Source: an uncultured Eudoraea sp. (GTDB taxonomy: Bacteria; Bacteroidota; Bacteroidia; Flavobacteriales; Flavobacteriaceae). From it: a DNA stretch of 49,600 nucleotides. The notes beneath the pieces are model-generated. The model saw only the letters and a program-made list of their open reading frames with translations. It made no database searches and was not told where the DNA came from. Positions 15,466-24,984 of the stretch are shown here, in pieces. Made by a program: the position numbers and the translations under genes. The DNA lies in NCBI GenBank assembly GCA_947258555.1, contig CAMYJF010000020.1, positions 4,538 through 54,137 on the forward strand, written 5' to 3'. Within the stretch, counting starts at the first letter, position 1, and each line of letters begins with the position of its first letter.

Positions 15466-17643
15466 ATGATACGATCTGTCTTGTTTGTATTTGTGCTTGG
15501 TTTTCTTTCATGCTCTGATCCGGCCAACACATCGGATGAACAAAAAAGGTGGGAAGCACACGCCGACAACACCACTATTATTCGCGACAATTTTGGAGTT
15601 CCACATATCTATGGGAAGACAGATGCAGATGCCGTTTTTGGCCTGCTTTACGCTCAATGTGAAGATGATTTTAATCGGGTAGAGCAAAATTATATTTGGG
15701 CGATTGGCAGACTTGCTGAGGTTGAAGGCGATGCGGCCCTTTATAGCGATCTCAGAGCTCGCTTATTTATGAGTAAGGAGGAAGCTATTGCCAATTTGGA
15801 AAATAGCCCGGAATGGCTACAAGAGCTTTGTATCGCTTTTGCAGATGGCATCAACTATTACTTACATACGCACCCTGAGGTAAAACCTGGCTTATTGGAT
15901 CGATTTGAACCCTGGATGCCGATGTATTTCAGCGAGGGGTCCATAGGGGGTGATATAGAACGTGTTCGGGTAAACAAGTTAAAGGCGTACTATGAATCCG
16001 GTTTGGAATTTCCGCCGATGAAGGAAATGGAACTGAAAAAAAAGGAGGAAGAATTAGAACCTCAAGGCTCCAATGGGATCGCGATCTCAGGGACTCACAC
16101 CAAAAATGGGAATCCACTTTTGTTGATCAACCCACATACCTCATTTTATTTCAGGGGAGAAGTTCATGCAGTTAGTGAAGAAGGGCTGAATGCGTATGGT
16201 GCTGTTACCTGGGGTCAATTTTTTATTTATCAGGGCTTCAATGAAAAAACAGGTTGGATGCACACTTCCACTTATACGGATGTGATTGACGAATTCAAGG
16301 AAACCATCATGGAGGTTAATGGCGAATTAGTATACCGATATGGGGAAGAATTACGTCCGGTTGAAACATCTGAGGTAAGCTTAAACTATAAGACAGACAG
16401 CGGATTACAGAGCAAAACATTTACAATGCACCATACGCATCACGGTCCAATTACGCATAAAGAAGGAGATAAGGCAGTGGCTACAGCGATGATGTGGGAA
16501 CCTACCAAGGCGCTTGAGCAATCCTTTATCCGTACAAAGCAAAATGGATATAAAGGGTTTCGTGAAATGATGGATATACGGACGAATTCCTCTAATAATA
16601 CGGTTTATGCAGACGCAGAGGGGAACATTGCCTATTTCCATGGTAATTTTATTCCTAAGCGGGATACTCAATTCGACTATACCGCTGCTGTGGACGGTGC
16701 AGATCCCAGAACGGATTGGCAAGGCCTGCACCCTGTCGATGAAAACATTTCACTTTTGAATCCTGATAATGGCTGGTTGCAAAATTGCAATTCCACGCCT
16801 TTTACTGCGGCCTTGGAGTTTAGTCCAAAACGCGAGGACTATCCGCGCTACATGTCTATCGATCGAGAGAATTTTCGGGGCATACATGCCATACAATTGA
16901 TGAAAGATAAAACGGATCACACCTTAGATGGACTGATAGAACTGGCCTATGATCCCTACCTACCGGCCTTTGCTGCCTTGATTCCCGGCTTAGTTGAAGC
17001 TCATGACATACTGCAGCCTGAGAACGCCCAAATGAAAGAGGCGATTGATGTGTTACGGGAATGGGATTACACTACCTCAACTACTTCAGTGGCCATGTCG
17101 CTCGCTCACTTTTACGGAACTTATTACGGCAGAAACGGAGAACGTCCTGCTCAGATGAGTGATATGGAGCTTATGACCTATTTTGGGTCGGCGTCTCCCT
17201 TAGCTGAAAGATTGGAAATATTTGAAGAAGTACTCAGTAAACTTACGACTGACTTTGGAACATGGAATACTCCCTGGGGGGAGATCAATCGTTTTCAACG
17301 GATCAATGGGGATATCCGCCAGCCTTTTGACGACGAAGCTCAGAGCATTCCTATTGGCTTTGCTTCTGGCAGATGGGGCGCGCTTGCTGCCTATGGTGCC
17401 CGATACCATAATGATACCAAACGCATATACGGTACAAGGGGAAATAGCTTTGTTGCTGTTGTGGAATTTGGTGAAAAGGTAAAGGCTAAATCCATCCTTG
17501 CCGGAGGCCAGAGTGGGGATCCGGATTCCCCTCATTTTTATGACCAGGCACAAGACTATGCCGATGTCAAGTTCAAAAATGTAAATTACTACAAAGAAGA
17601 TGTGGTAAAAAATGCCGTACGGGAATACCGTCCCGGCGAATGA
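15466..17643 (+). CDS. Penicillin acylase family (Ntn-hydrolase) lipoprotein
   Basis: The 725-residue protein starts with a hydrophobic stretch ending GFLSC (lipobox, Cys16), so it is probably a lipoprotein acting in the periplasm. TTIIRDNFGVPHIYG (36-50) opens the alpha-subunit domain. PQGSNGIAISG (199-209) holds the predicted autoprocessing site, with S202 as the new N-terminal nucleophile of the beta chain. Acylases of this family cleave amide-linked acyl groups (beta-lactams, acyl-homoserine lactones, lipopeptides). Here SNGIAIS replaces the common SNNWVVS, so substrate assignment is uncertain. A weak promoter-like pair (CTTG at 15402, TTGATTTG at 15427) precedes it. Confidence 0.85.
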   Translation: MIRSVLFVFVLGFLSCSDPANTSDEQKRWEAHADNTTIIRDNFGVPHIYGKTDADAVFGLLYAQCEDDFNRVEQNYIWAIGRLAEVEGDAALYSDLRARLFMSKEEAIANLENSPEWLQELCIAFADGINYYLHTHPEVKPGLLDRFEPWMPMYFSEGSIGGDIERVRVNKLKAYYESGLEFPPMKEMELKKKEEELEPQGSNGIAISGTHTKNGNPLLLINPHTSFYFRGEVHAVSEEGLNAYGAVTWGQFFIYQGFNEKTGWMHTSTYTDVIDEFKETIMEVNGELVYRYGEELRPVETSEVSLNYKTDSGLQSKTFTMHHTHHGPITHKEGDKAVATAMMWEPTKALEQSFIRTKQNGYKGFREMMDIRTNSSNNTVYADAEGNIAYFHGNFIPKRDTQFDYTAAVDGADPRTDWQGLHPVDENISLLNPDNGWLQNCNSTPFTAALEFSPKREDYPRYMSIDRENFRGIHAIQLMKDKTDHTLDGLIELAYDPYLPAFAALIPGLVEAHDILQPENAQMKEAIDVLREWDYTTSTTSVAMSLAHFYGTYYGRNGERPAQMSDMELMTYFGSASPLAERLEIFEEVLSKLTTDFGTWNTPWGEINRFQRINGDIRQPFDDEAQSIPIGFASGRWGALAAYGARYHNDTKRIYGTRGNSFVAVVEFGEKVKAKSILAGGQSGDPDSPHFYDQAQDYADVKFKNVNYYKEDVVKNAVREYRPGE

Positions 17644-17646
17644 TCA

Positions 17647-18291
17647 TTAATCTTTTACAATGATCAAAGAAGCTTTGGATCCTGTGGATAATAACCAGCG
17701 TTTCGAATAGATCATTTGACCGTCTTCATCATATACATCTACCTGGGCAGTATTGGGGCCTGATGATCCCTGGTTAAGTGCAGTGAAATCGAGTCGGTTA
17801 AACCCTTTTTCCAAATTGATGTTAACGCCCTTAAAAGCACCGGTAAGTAACATATTGGGCTCTATGACGTGGTCATTTACAGCGATCTGAACGCGGTCTC
17901 CGTCCACATATTCATGATCCCGGCATACCACACCAACAAAAGCGCCTCCGGTCTTAATATCTCCCAGGTACATATCCCCAAAATGCTTGTTCCCACCGCC
18001 TTTTTCACGTTCGGATACTTTTGGATCGATAACCATGTCATATCCAGCCTGTCTGAGCTCCTTGTCAGGGAGCATTTTTACATTTCGCTCGGATAAAGGG
18101 TCTTTTAAATTGGGATTTTTAGAAATATCCATAGAAGCAGGGATGGAAAGTGCCGTGCCCTGTGGGCTGGCCTTTACATCTAATTTTTTGTCGGCGTCGA
18201 TCTTCAGCGGTTGCGTCTTGCTGATATCCGACTGCGCAAAAAGTCCCGTAATTAGGGCTAAGCTAAAAAGGATAGTAAAAATCGATTTCAT
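17647..18291 (-). CDS. Secreted protein of unknown function
   Basis: The 214-residue protein has a clear signal peptide (about 1-19, ending GLFAQ) and no further membrane segment. The mature part is hydrophilic. The C-terminal half (from about residue 100) looks beta-rich (VQIAVNDHVIEPNMLL, GFNRLDFTALNQG, AQVDVYDEDG), which suggests a beta-sandwich similar to ligand-binding or adhesive domains. There is no sorting signal or catalytic motif. I do not recognise a named family. It lies 150 bases downstream of the nuo operon on the same strand and is convergent with the acylase gene, three bases away. Confidence 0.7.
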   Translation of the reverse strand: MKSIFTILFSLALITGLFAQSDISKTQPLKIDADKKLDVKASPQGTALSIPASMDISKNPNLKDPLSERNVKMLPDKELRQAGYDMVIDPKVSEREKGGGNKHFGDMYLGDIKTGGAFVGVVCRDHEYVDGDRVQIAVNDHVIEPNMLLTGAFKGVNINLEKGFNRLDFTALNQGSSGPNTAQVDVYDEDGQMIYSKRWLLSTGSKASLIIVKD

Positions 18292-18441
18292 AGCTGATAG
18301 TTGGTCTTAAATATAGCAAATACCTTGCCACAGGGCTCTAAAATTGCTGTTAATTTCGATGATCAGGCCGAAAAGTAAGATAGTCTGAAAGCTTGGACTT
18401 ATTAAGCTAAGGTCAGTAAGTTATGGGTGATATCACGCCTA

Positions 18442-18768
18442 TTAAAGCTTGGTTCTCCAATATTGGGGATGGGTGTCTTCAGTGCGTTGATTCCAGTAAT
18501 CCGGAGTAACCATACGGCCGTCAAATGTTTGAAGTTTGCGCTGGTAAACCCAGATCGTAGGGTTAAAGACCATATCCGTGACCGCTACGGTATAAAGCTG
18601 AGGGTCTTCTTCAGAAGCCCTCTTGTCTTCCTGGATCAAGACTTCAAACCCATTGTGCTCCAATAATTTTTTAAGGAAAGCCGACCTGTCCTCGGTCACC
18701 TTTTTTTCAACAAAGGTTACCCGTTGTCCTTCGATATCTCCAAATAGATGTTTGCCGCCTAAGCTCAT
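18442..18768 (-). CDS. Small conserved protein at the 3' end of the nuo operon
   Basis: The 108-residue soluble protein has no signal peptide or Cys. It starts MSLGGKHLFGDIEGQRV and contains FLKKLLEHNGFEVLIQEDK (about 31-49), with a Trp/Tyr-rich C-terminus (PTIWVYQRKL, YWRTKL). Function is unknown. Its ATG lies 11 bases after the nuoN stop, so it should be cotranscribed with complex I and could be an assembly or accessory factor; that is inference from position alone. A perfect 10-base palindrome GTGATATCAC lies at 18427-18436 just after its stop. Confidence 0.7.
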   Translation of the reverse strand: MSLGGKHLFGDIEGQRVTFVEKKVTEDRSAFLKKLLEHNGFEVLIQEDKRASEEDPQLYTVAVTDMVFNPTIWVYQRKLQTFDGRMVTPDYWNQRTEDTHPQYWRTKL

Positions 18769-18779
18769 AACCGTGTCAA

Positions 18780-20204
18780 TTAGAATGCGAGACTTAATTC
18801 ATTAATATATTCATAAACCGGACTGTATATTCCAAGTGCCAGGATACCCAGTACACACAGCACTAAAGCTATGCGTATATAGGAACCGCTTTTAAAATAA
18901 GGGATGGGGTTTTCGCTTTTGCGAAGGAACATGGCACGAATCACAAGCAGGTAGTAATAAAGCGAGATAGTAACATTGACAACACCTAAAAAAACGAGGA
19001 AGTAAAAACCTTCACTTGCCGCAGCAGTGAACAAGAAAAACTTGCCAAAAAATCCGGCTACCGGTGGGATACCGGCCAAAGAAAATAAGGCTAACATCAT
19101 GACAAGGCTTAATTTCGGGTTCGTCCTGTACAGGCCTTCATAGTCATTGATCCTTTCTTTTCCCGTTTTAACGTCAATAGCTTGTACGACACCAAACGCA
19201 GCCAGGTTTGAAAAAATATAGATCAATACAAAGTAGATCACCGTAGCCATTCCCGTAGGTGTACCAGCGATAATGCCCAGTAATATAAAGCCGGCCTGGG
19301 CAATTGATGAAAAAGCCAGAAAGCGCTTCATATTCTGCTGCCTCAAGGCAAATAAATTGCCCAAGAACATGGTGGCCACGGCAATTGTATAGATCATTGG
19401 ACGCCAAATCTCCATGAGTGGATCAAAAACGGAGAAAAGGAGGATCAGCAAAATAAAAACGGCAGCTCCTTTGGAAACCACAGATAAGTAAGAGGCAATA
19501 CTGATAGGCGAGCCTTCATATACATCCGCCGTCCAGAAATGAAAAGGGACCAGGGATATTTTGAATCCCAAACCAGCCGTCATAAGAACCAGACCCAAAA
19601 TAGTCAGATTGGAAGCTTCCAAAGTAGTGGATATATCATCAAAAAAGATTGATCCGTTGGTCGCATAGATCATTGAAATACCAAATAGGGTAATTCCCGA
19701 CGCAAGTGCCGCAGAAAAGATCAATTTTATACCCGCTTCACTTGATGTCCGTTTAGCAATTTCATAAGCTGCTAACGCTGCTACAGGAAGCGTAGATAAT
19801 TCTATTCCCAGGTACATCATAAGGAAGTCGCCCGCAGAGACAAGAAAATACATTCCCAATAGGGAAGAGAATAACAAGACGAAGAATTCGACACCCCTGT
19901 TATCTCTCAGTACTTTGTCTTTTATCCAATCTGTCGCTTGCAAAAGGACCAGGAGTACAGCAATGTTCAGGATGGTCTTGAACAGGTCAATTAATTCAGT
20001 TGTGCGAAACATGCCCCCGAAAAGTTCCCCGGTTTTGTTAAAGAAAAACCCTAACAATGTATGGACGGCAAATAATAATATAGCCAGATGGATCAGGCTT
20101 TCTTTCTTGTTTTTAGGCACAAAAACTTCTGTAGCCAACAAGAAGAGGGCAATAGCCAGAAGCACTATTTCCTGCCTCATCAATAAGAAGTAATTTATGT
20201 CCAT
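18780..20204 (-). CDS. nuoN: NADH-quinone oxidoreductase-type complex I subunit N
   Basis: The 474-residue membrane protein is one of three antiporter-like proton-pumping subunits of complex I, with about 14 helices. YLGIELSTLPVAALAAYE (131-148) carries the conserved membrane Glu (E135) on helix 5, and GIPPVAGFFGKFFLF marks the later conserved region. Length is normal for NuoN. It is the last recognised subunit of the operon, 17 bases after nuoM. Confidence 0.95.
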   Translation of the reverse strand: MDINYFLLMRQEIVLLAIALFLLATEVFVPKNKKESLIHLAILLFAVHTLLGFFFNKTGELFGGMFRTTELIDLFKTILNIAVLLVLLQATDWIKDKVLRDNRGVEFFVLLFSSLLGMYFLVSAGDFLMMYLGIELSTLPVAALAAYEIAKRTSSEAGIKLIFSAALASGITLFGISMIYATNGSIFFDDISTTLEASNLTILGLVLMTAGLGFKISLVPFHFWTADVYEGSPISIASYLSVVSKGAAVFILLILLFSVFDPLMEIWRPMIYTIAVATMFLGNLFALRQQNMKRFLAFSSIAQAGFILLGIIAGTPTGMATVIYFVLIYIFSNLAAFGVVQAIDVKTGKERINDYEGLYRTNPKLSLVMMLALFSLAGIPPVAGFFGKFFLFTAAASEGFYFLVFLGVVNVTISLYYYLLVIRAMFLRKSENPIPYFKSGSYIRIALVLCVLGILALGIYSPVYEYINELSLAF

Positions 20205-20221
20205 TATTGCTTCATTTCATT

Positions 20222-21709
20222 CTACATAAATACCTGGATAAAGGGTTCTAAACTTTCCAGGATCATATTGCTTATCCAAAGCGGTGCTACTCCAATTGCG
20301 ATAATGGGCAGCAACATCAATAGGATTCCCAGTTTTTCAAACCAGGTTACTTTTTCTAAATTCAGGTATTGCTCGTTCTTGATCGGCCCCATTAACATAA
20401 TGCCAACCACACGCAGGATATAGACAGCAGTAACTACGATGGCCGAAACTGAGACAATGGTTGCTATTCTGTAAAAACGATCATCGTGTTCAAAGGCACC
20501 GACGAAAATATTCATCTCTGCTACAAAGCCGCTGAATCCGGGTAATCCTAAAGAAGCCAAACCTGCAATTACATATACTGCTGAGATAAAAGGGATCACT
20601 TTTAATAAGCCTCCTAATTTTCTGATATCCCTGGTATGGGTCCGCTCATAGATCATCCCGATCAATGCAAAAAATAATGCTGTCATGAAGCCGTGTGAGA
20701 GCGATTGCAGGATAGCCCCATTCCAGGCGGTTTTATTTAGCATCAGCAAGGCAAATAATACCAAGCCTAAATGGCTAACCGAAGAATAGGCATTGATATA
20801 TTTTAGATCTGTTTGTTTAATAGCAGCAAATGCGCCATAGATCACTCCAAATGCCGCGAGAATTATAAAGAACCAGGACCATTCTGCAGCGCCTTCAGGC
20901 ATTAAATACATGGCAACTCTAAATACACCATAGGCTCCTAATTTCATCAGGACGCCAGCATGAAGCATAGAAACGGCCGTTGGTGCCGAGGAGTGCCCGT
21001 CTGGAGACCAGGTATGAAATGGAAACAAGGCGCCAATTACGGCAAAGCCGATAAAAGTGAGCGGGAAGAATATTCTTTGTGCTTCAAAAGGGATACTTAC
21101 CTGGGCAATTTCCAGAATATTAAATGTCAGAGGCCCACCTCCGGTATTTGAGTTAAAATAAATTCCCAGTATGCCTACCAATAAAATTGCCGATGCACCC
21201 ATGAGCATAAGGGTAAGTTTCATGGCCGCAAATTCCTTCGGCCCGGAGCCCCAAATACCGATCAATAAGTACATAGGGATAACCGCTATTTCGAAGAACA
21301 CAAACATCGTAAACAGATCCAGGGAGATGAAAAAGCCATATACACCTATGGATAATACGATAAGGGATATAAAGAATTCTTTAGGTAACTCTTCCATGCG
21401 CCAGGAAATAAATACCCCGGCTAGCACGACCATAGAAGTAAGGACTAAAAGTGCCACGGAGATACCGTCGACACCTATAGAATAATGGATATTAAAGGAC
21501 TCGAACCACACTAAATCTTTTGTAAAAACCATGATGGCGTCATTCGTAGCTTTTTCCCTGAAGTAGGCAAATACAAGATTTACCGCCATAGCAACCTGGA
21601 TCACACTACCAACCAGCGCCACTTGTCTGGCATGTCTTAAACTCTTTGCAAAGAGCAAGGCCACAATGGTCAAAACTGGTACTGTAATAAAAAGCGATAG
21701 AATATCCAT
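20222..21709 (-). CDS. nuoM: Complex I subunit M (antiporter-like)
   Basis: The 495-residue multi-span protein shows FFEIAVIPMYLLIGIWG with E140 as the conserved channel Glu, FPFHTWSPDGHSSAPTAVSM (the substrate-channel signature of NuoM) and GLPGFSGFVAEM. It pumps protons in the membrane arm. It lies 12 bases after nuoL. No unusual residue noticed. Confidence 0.96.
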   Translation of the reverse strand: MDILSLFITVPVLTIVALLFAKSLRHARQVALVGSVIQVAMAVNLVFAYFREKATNDAIMVFTKDLVWFESFNIHYSIGVDGISVALLVLTSMVVLAGVFISWRMEELPKEFFISLIVLSIGVYGFFISLDLFTMFVFFEIAVIPMYLLIGIWGSGPKEFAAMKLTLMLMGASAILLVGILGIYFNSNTGGGPLTFNILEIAQVSIPFEAQRIFFPLTFIGFAVIGALFPFHTWSPDGHSSAPTAVSMLHAGVLMKLGAYGVFRVAMYLMPEGAAEWSWFFIILAAFGVIYGAFAAIKQTDLKYINAYSSVSHLGLVLFALLMLNKTAWNGAILQSLSHGFMTALFFALIGMIYERTHTRDIRKLGGLLKVIPFISAVYVIAGLASLGLPGFSGFVAEMNIFVGAFEHDDRFYRIATIVSVSAIVVTAVYILRVVGIMLMGPIKNEQYLNLEKVTWFEKLGILLMLLPIIAIGVAPLWISNMILESLEPFIQVFM

Positions 21710-21721
21710 ATTACGTCAATC

Positions 21722-23638
21722 TCATTTCCACAGATATATAAACAGGATGCCCAGTATAACAGCACCTGCTATAAAAGCCAGCGCATAGTCTTGCACTTTT
21801 CCTGATTGAATTCCTTTGATTTTTTCTGATGTTGATACAGTACTGTTGCCAATTCCTACCATAGTTCCATCTACATATTTCTTGTCAAATTTTGCGAAGG
21901 GACCTGAAATTCTCTTGAACAGGATCTTTTTCGTAACAAACAGATAGATCTCATCTATATAGAATTTATGGTAGGTCCATATATATAATTTACCCAGGCT
22001 ATTAGCCATTCTGTCTGGCAATGGATTTTCCTTTTTATAAAATATCCATGCGGCAGCAATGCCAATAATACCAACGGCAGAGGCAATTAGCGCCAGGGGA
22101 TAATTTAAATGCGCCTCAAAGCCCATCCTGTCGGCTGTGACATATTCACTAAAGGGAATAAAGCCGGCACCGGCACTCAACAATGCCAGAATTATGAGGG
22201 GGACTGTCATTGAAGTTGGCGACTCATGAGGTGTTTTTTCGTAGCCTGGAGTTTTCCCCCAGAAAATCCCAAAATATATTCTGAACATATAGAATGCAGT
22301 AAGCGCTGCAACTACAACTCCTACCACATAAATGAGTTTATTCTGTTCAAAGGCGGCAACCAGGATCTCATCTTTACTGAAGAATCCTGAGAAGGGGGGG
22401 ATTCCTGAAATGGCCAGGGCGGCTACTAAGAAAGTGATATGCGTAACAGGCATGTATTTTCTTAGGCTACCCATATCTTTTAAATAATTGCTGTGTACGG
22501 CATGTATCACTGAGCCTGCGCAAAGGAAAAGCAATGCTTTGAACATGGCATGGGTAAACAAGTGGAACATTGAGGCCATATAACCGAGTCCCTCCGCACC
22601 CTCGTAACCGGATACGCCCAATCCTAGCATCATATATCCCAATTGAGACATAGTGGAGTAGGCCAGTACTCGTTTAATATCATTCTGTGTAATGGCGATC
22701 AAGGCAGCAAACAATGCCGAGAATGCCCCAACATAGGCAACAACCTGAAGCGCAAAGCCATCTTCAACGAAGTAGTACATGGGGAACAATCGTGCCACCA
22801 GGTAAATACCTGCAACAACCATTGTTGCAGCATGGATAAGGGCAGAGACCGGCGTTGGACCTTCCATCGCATCAGGGAGCCAGATATGCAATGGAAACAT
22901 GGCTGATTTACCGGCACCTCCGATAAAAATAAGGATCAATCCCCAGGTGAGGACCGAAAGACCCATAAAGGAGGTTGTGGCCCAGCTTAGAATAGCGCTT
23001 CCTTCGGGATCAGTGAGCATTTCAAAGTCATAAGTGCCTGTATAGTAGCCTATGATCAATATCCCAATAAGAAATCCAAGGTCGGCAAAGCGTGTTACGA
23101 TAAAGGCCTTCTTAGCTGCCGCTACCGCCGATTCTTTGGTGTAATAATATCCGATCAGTAAATATGATGAGACCCCTACAAGTTCCCAAAAAATATAGAT
23201 CTGGAATAAGTTGGTGGCCAGGACAAGCCCGTACATTGAGAAAGAAAACAATGACAGGAAGGCAAAGAATTTAGTATACCCCTGATCCCCTTTCATATAG
23301 CCCCTGCTATAAATATGGACCATTAAGGATACCACGGATACCACAATTAACATCATCACGGATATAGGATCGAGCAGATATCCCATATCTATATGCAAGG
23401 TCTCTGAAAAGTGCATCCAGACCGTTTTGAAGACATAAGGCTCATAGGCGCCATCGACCTTGCCAGTTGTGATGAAATATTCAAAAGCTGTTATCGCAGC
23501 CAGTATGGTAGAGATCAATAGCCCGCCAACACCAATATAGCCCGATACCTCCGGCTTGATCTTCTGATTAAAGAGACCGAGCAGCAGAAAAACTGCCAGT
23601 GGGATCAAAGGGATCAATAAGACATAAGGGTACATCAT
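21722..23638 (-). CDS. nuoL: Complex I subunit L (distal antiporter-like)
   Basis: The 638-residue protein has the NuoL layout: an antiporter core with IFWELVGVSSYLLIGYYY (E152), FPLHIWLPDAMEGPTPVSAL and GIPPFSGFFSKDEIL, followed by a long C-terminal extension that forms the lateral helix along the membrane arm. It starts with two adjacent ATG codons (23638 and 23635). It pumps protons at the tip of the complex. It follows nuoK by 22 bases, the widest gap between nuo genes here. Confidence 0.96.
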   Translation of the reverse strand: MMYPYVLLIPLIPLAVFLLLGLFNQKIKPEVSGYIGVGGLLISTILAAITAFEYFITTGKVDGAYEPYVFKTVWMHFSETLHIDMGYLLDPISVMMLIVVSVVSLMVHIYSRGYMKGDQGYTKFFAFLSLFSFSMYGLVLATNLFQIYIFWELVGVSSYLLIGYYYTKESAVAAAKKAFIVTRFADLGFLIGILIIGYYTGTYDFEMLTDPEGSAILSWATTSFMGLSVLTWGLILIFIGGAGKSAMFPLHIWLPDAMEGPTPVSALIHAATMVVAGIYLVARLFPMYYFVEDGFALQVVAYVGAFSALFAALIAITQNDIKRVLAYSTMSQLGYMMLGLGVSGYEGAEGLGYMASMFHLFTHAMFKALLFLCAGSVIHAVHSNYLKDMGSLRKYMPVTHITFLVAALAISGIPPFSGFFSKDEILVAAFEQNKLIYVVGVVVAALTAFYMFRIYFGIFWGKTPGYEKTPHESPTSMTVPLIILALLSAGAGFIPFSEYVTADRMGFEAHLNYPLALIASAVGIIGIAAAWIFYKKENPLPDRMANSLGKLYIWTYHKFYIDEIYLFVTKKILFKRISGPFAKFDKKYVDGTMVGIGNSTVSTSEKIKGIQSGKVQDYALAFIAGAVILGILFIYLWK

Positions 23639-23660
23639 GGTTGGTTATGGCTGGTTGGTA

Positions 23661-23978
23661 TCAGTGTTTCATGGTTTCAATTTCTTCTACTTCTACTGAA
23701 CTGATCTGGCGGTATAAATTAATAATGATGGCTACGGCCAGGGCTGTTTCTGCAGCTGCAACAGCAATGATGAAAATGCCAAATACTGCGCCTTGTAACA
23801 TATCCGGATAGAGATATTTGTTGATCACAACAAAGTTGATGACAGCTGCATTCAGTATCAATTCCACAGAAATTAAGATGGATATCAAATTCTTTCGTGT
23901 GACAAAGCCATACACTCCTATAAAAAATAAGAGGGAAGTAACTGTTAGCAATTCATAAATGCTCACTCCGGGGATCAT
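23661..23978 (-). CDS. nuoK: Complex I subunit K
   Basis: The 105-residue protein has three membrane helices with the two conserved membrane Glu residues, E39 (SVELILNAAVINF) and E77 (AAAETALAVAI), that take part in proton translocation. The N-terminus overlaps the nuoJ stop by four bases (ATGA). Length is typical for NuoK. Confidence 0.96.
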   Translation of the reverse strand: MIPGVSIYELLTVTSLLFFIGVYGFVTRKNLISILISVELILNAAVINFVVINKYLYPDMLQGAVFGIFIIAVAAAETALAVAIIINLYRQISSVEVEEIETMKH

Positions 23979-24499
23979 GAGGTCGACTGGTTATTGGTTG
24001 ATAATTTTTTACCCTTGGCAATGACAATGGCACCTACCATGGCAGCTAATAATAAGACGCTTATCACTTCAAATGGGAGGATAAATCCACCGTCTGTATA
24101 ACTGAGTAAAAGGGTGCCAATCTCAGCTGTGCTAATGGTATTCGTATTATCTACTACTTCAAAGGGATGTAAATATATTGTTGTCAAGAAAAGCCCTAAC
24201 CCTAAAAGACAAGCCAAAGCGGCAAGCAATTGCCTGGAGGGTTTAGCAAGTTCCAACTGCATTTCAATATGATGCACGAGCAAGACTGAAAAGATGATCA
24301 ACACAATGATACCTCCTGCATAGATGGTAAGCTGTATGGCGGCAAGAAAATTATAATCGATCAAAAAGTAGATGCCGGCAACGCCGCAGAGGACAAAAAG
24401 CAGATAGACAACAGAACGTAACATTTTACGACTGGTTACCGATGCGATTGCAAAAATGACCATAATGGCGGCAAGAATATAAAAGATGATCTTTTCCAT
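23975..24499 (-). CDS. nuoJ: Complex I subunit J
   Basis: The 174-residue membrane protein has about five helices. LLFVLCGVAGIYFLIDYNFLA and YAGGIIVLIIFSVLLVHH are the conserved NuoJ segments, the second holding the glycine-rich helix whose bulge changes during turnover. It follows nuoI by four bases and overlaps nuoK. Confidence 0.95.
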   Translation of the reverse strand: MEKIIFYILAAIMVIFAIASVTSRKMLRSVVYLLFVLCGVAGIYFLIDYNFLAAIQLTIYAGGIIVLIIFSVLLVHHIEMQLELAKPSRQLLAALACLLGLGLFLTTIYLHPFEVVDNTNTISTAEIGTLLLSYTDGGFILPFEVISVLLLAAMVGAIVIAKGKKLSTNNQSTS

Positions 24500-24503
24500 A
24501 ATA

Positions 24504-24980
24504 CTAGTCCTCCACTCCTGGTTGTAATTTAGATCCCGGTAAATTCAGTACTCGCGTTAAGGCGGTACGGTCGTAGACGGAATTTTCAAAATTCTGCCCC
24601 CATTCAATGGCATCAGTAGGACACACATCTATACACAATCCGCACATTGTACACATACTTAAGTGATAAATGAATTGGTCTATTTTCTTCTTCTTTCTGC
24701 CTGTCACTTCATCTATCCCCCGGTCCCAAATAATCTCAATAGTGCCATTAGGACAGGCGATCTCACACTTCTGGCAACCCGTACACCGATGTTCATTATT
24801 TTCATCATGGGGCATAATGACTTCCCCCCTGAACCTGTCGAACATCTTTAAGGTATCCCTGTTATCCGGGTATTGTTGGGTGATGGCTCCTTTTCTGGAA
24901 TGCAGAAAATATTTTCCTGTCACACTCATGCCGGTTAATAAGGTTTTAATGCCATTATAGATATTTGAGAAATATCCCAT
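24504..24980 (-). CDS. nuoI: Complex I subunit I (two [4Fe-4S] clusters)
   Basis: The 158-residue ferredoxin-like subunit carries two complete [4Fe-4S] motifs: C66, C69, C72, C76 (CTGCQKCEIACP) and C110, C113, C116, C120 (CTMCGLCIDVCP). These are clusters N6a and N6b, on the path to NuoB and quinone. The loop between the motifs (EVTGRKKKKIDQF) is strongly basic. In a complex without NuoEFG this subunit would be the natural entry point for electrons from ferredoxin, and the basic patch suits docking of an acidic ferredoxin. That role is inference. Confidence 0.95.
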   Translation of the reverse strand: MGYFSNIYNGIKTLLTGMSVTGKYFLHSRKGAITQQYPDNRDTLKMFDRFRGEVIMPHDENNEHRCTGCQKCEIACPNGTIEIIWDRGIDEVTGRKKKKIDQFIYHLSMCTMCGLCIDVCPTDAIEWGQNFENSVYDRTALTRVLNLPGSKLQPGVED

Positions 24981-24984
24981 ACGT

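Noticed and set aside
18427-18436. Perfect palindrome GTGATATCAC after the last gene of the nuo operon.
   Set aside because: Ten bases without loop or T-run do not make a terminator, and one copy away from a promoter gives no support for an operator.
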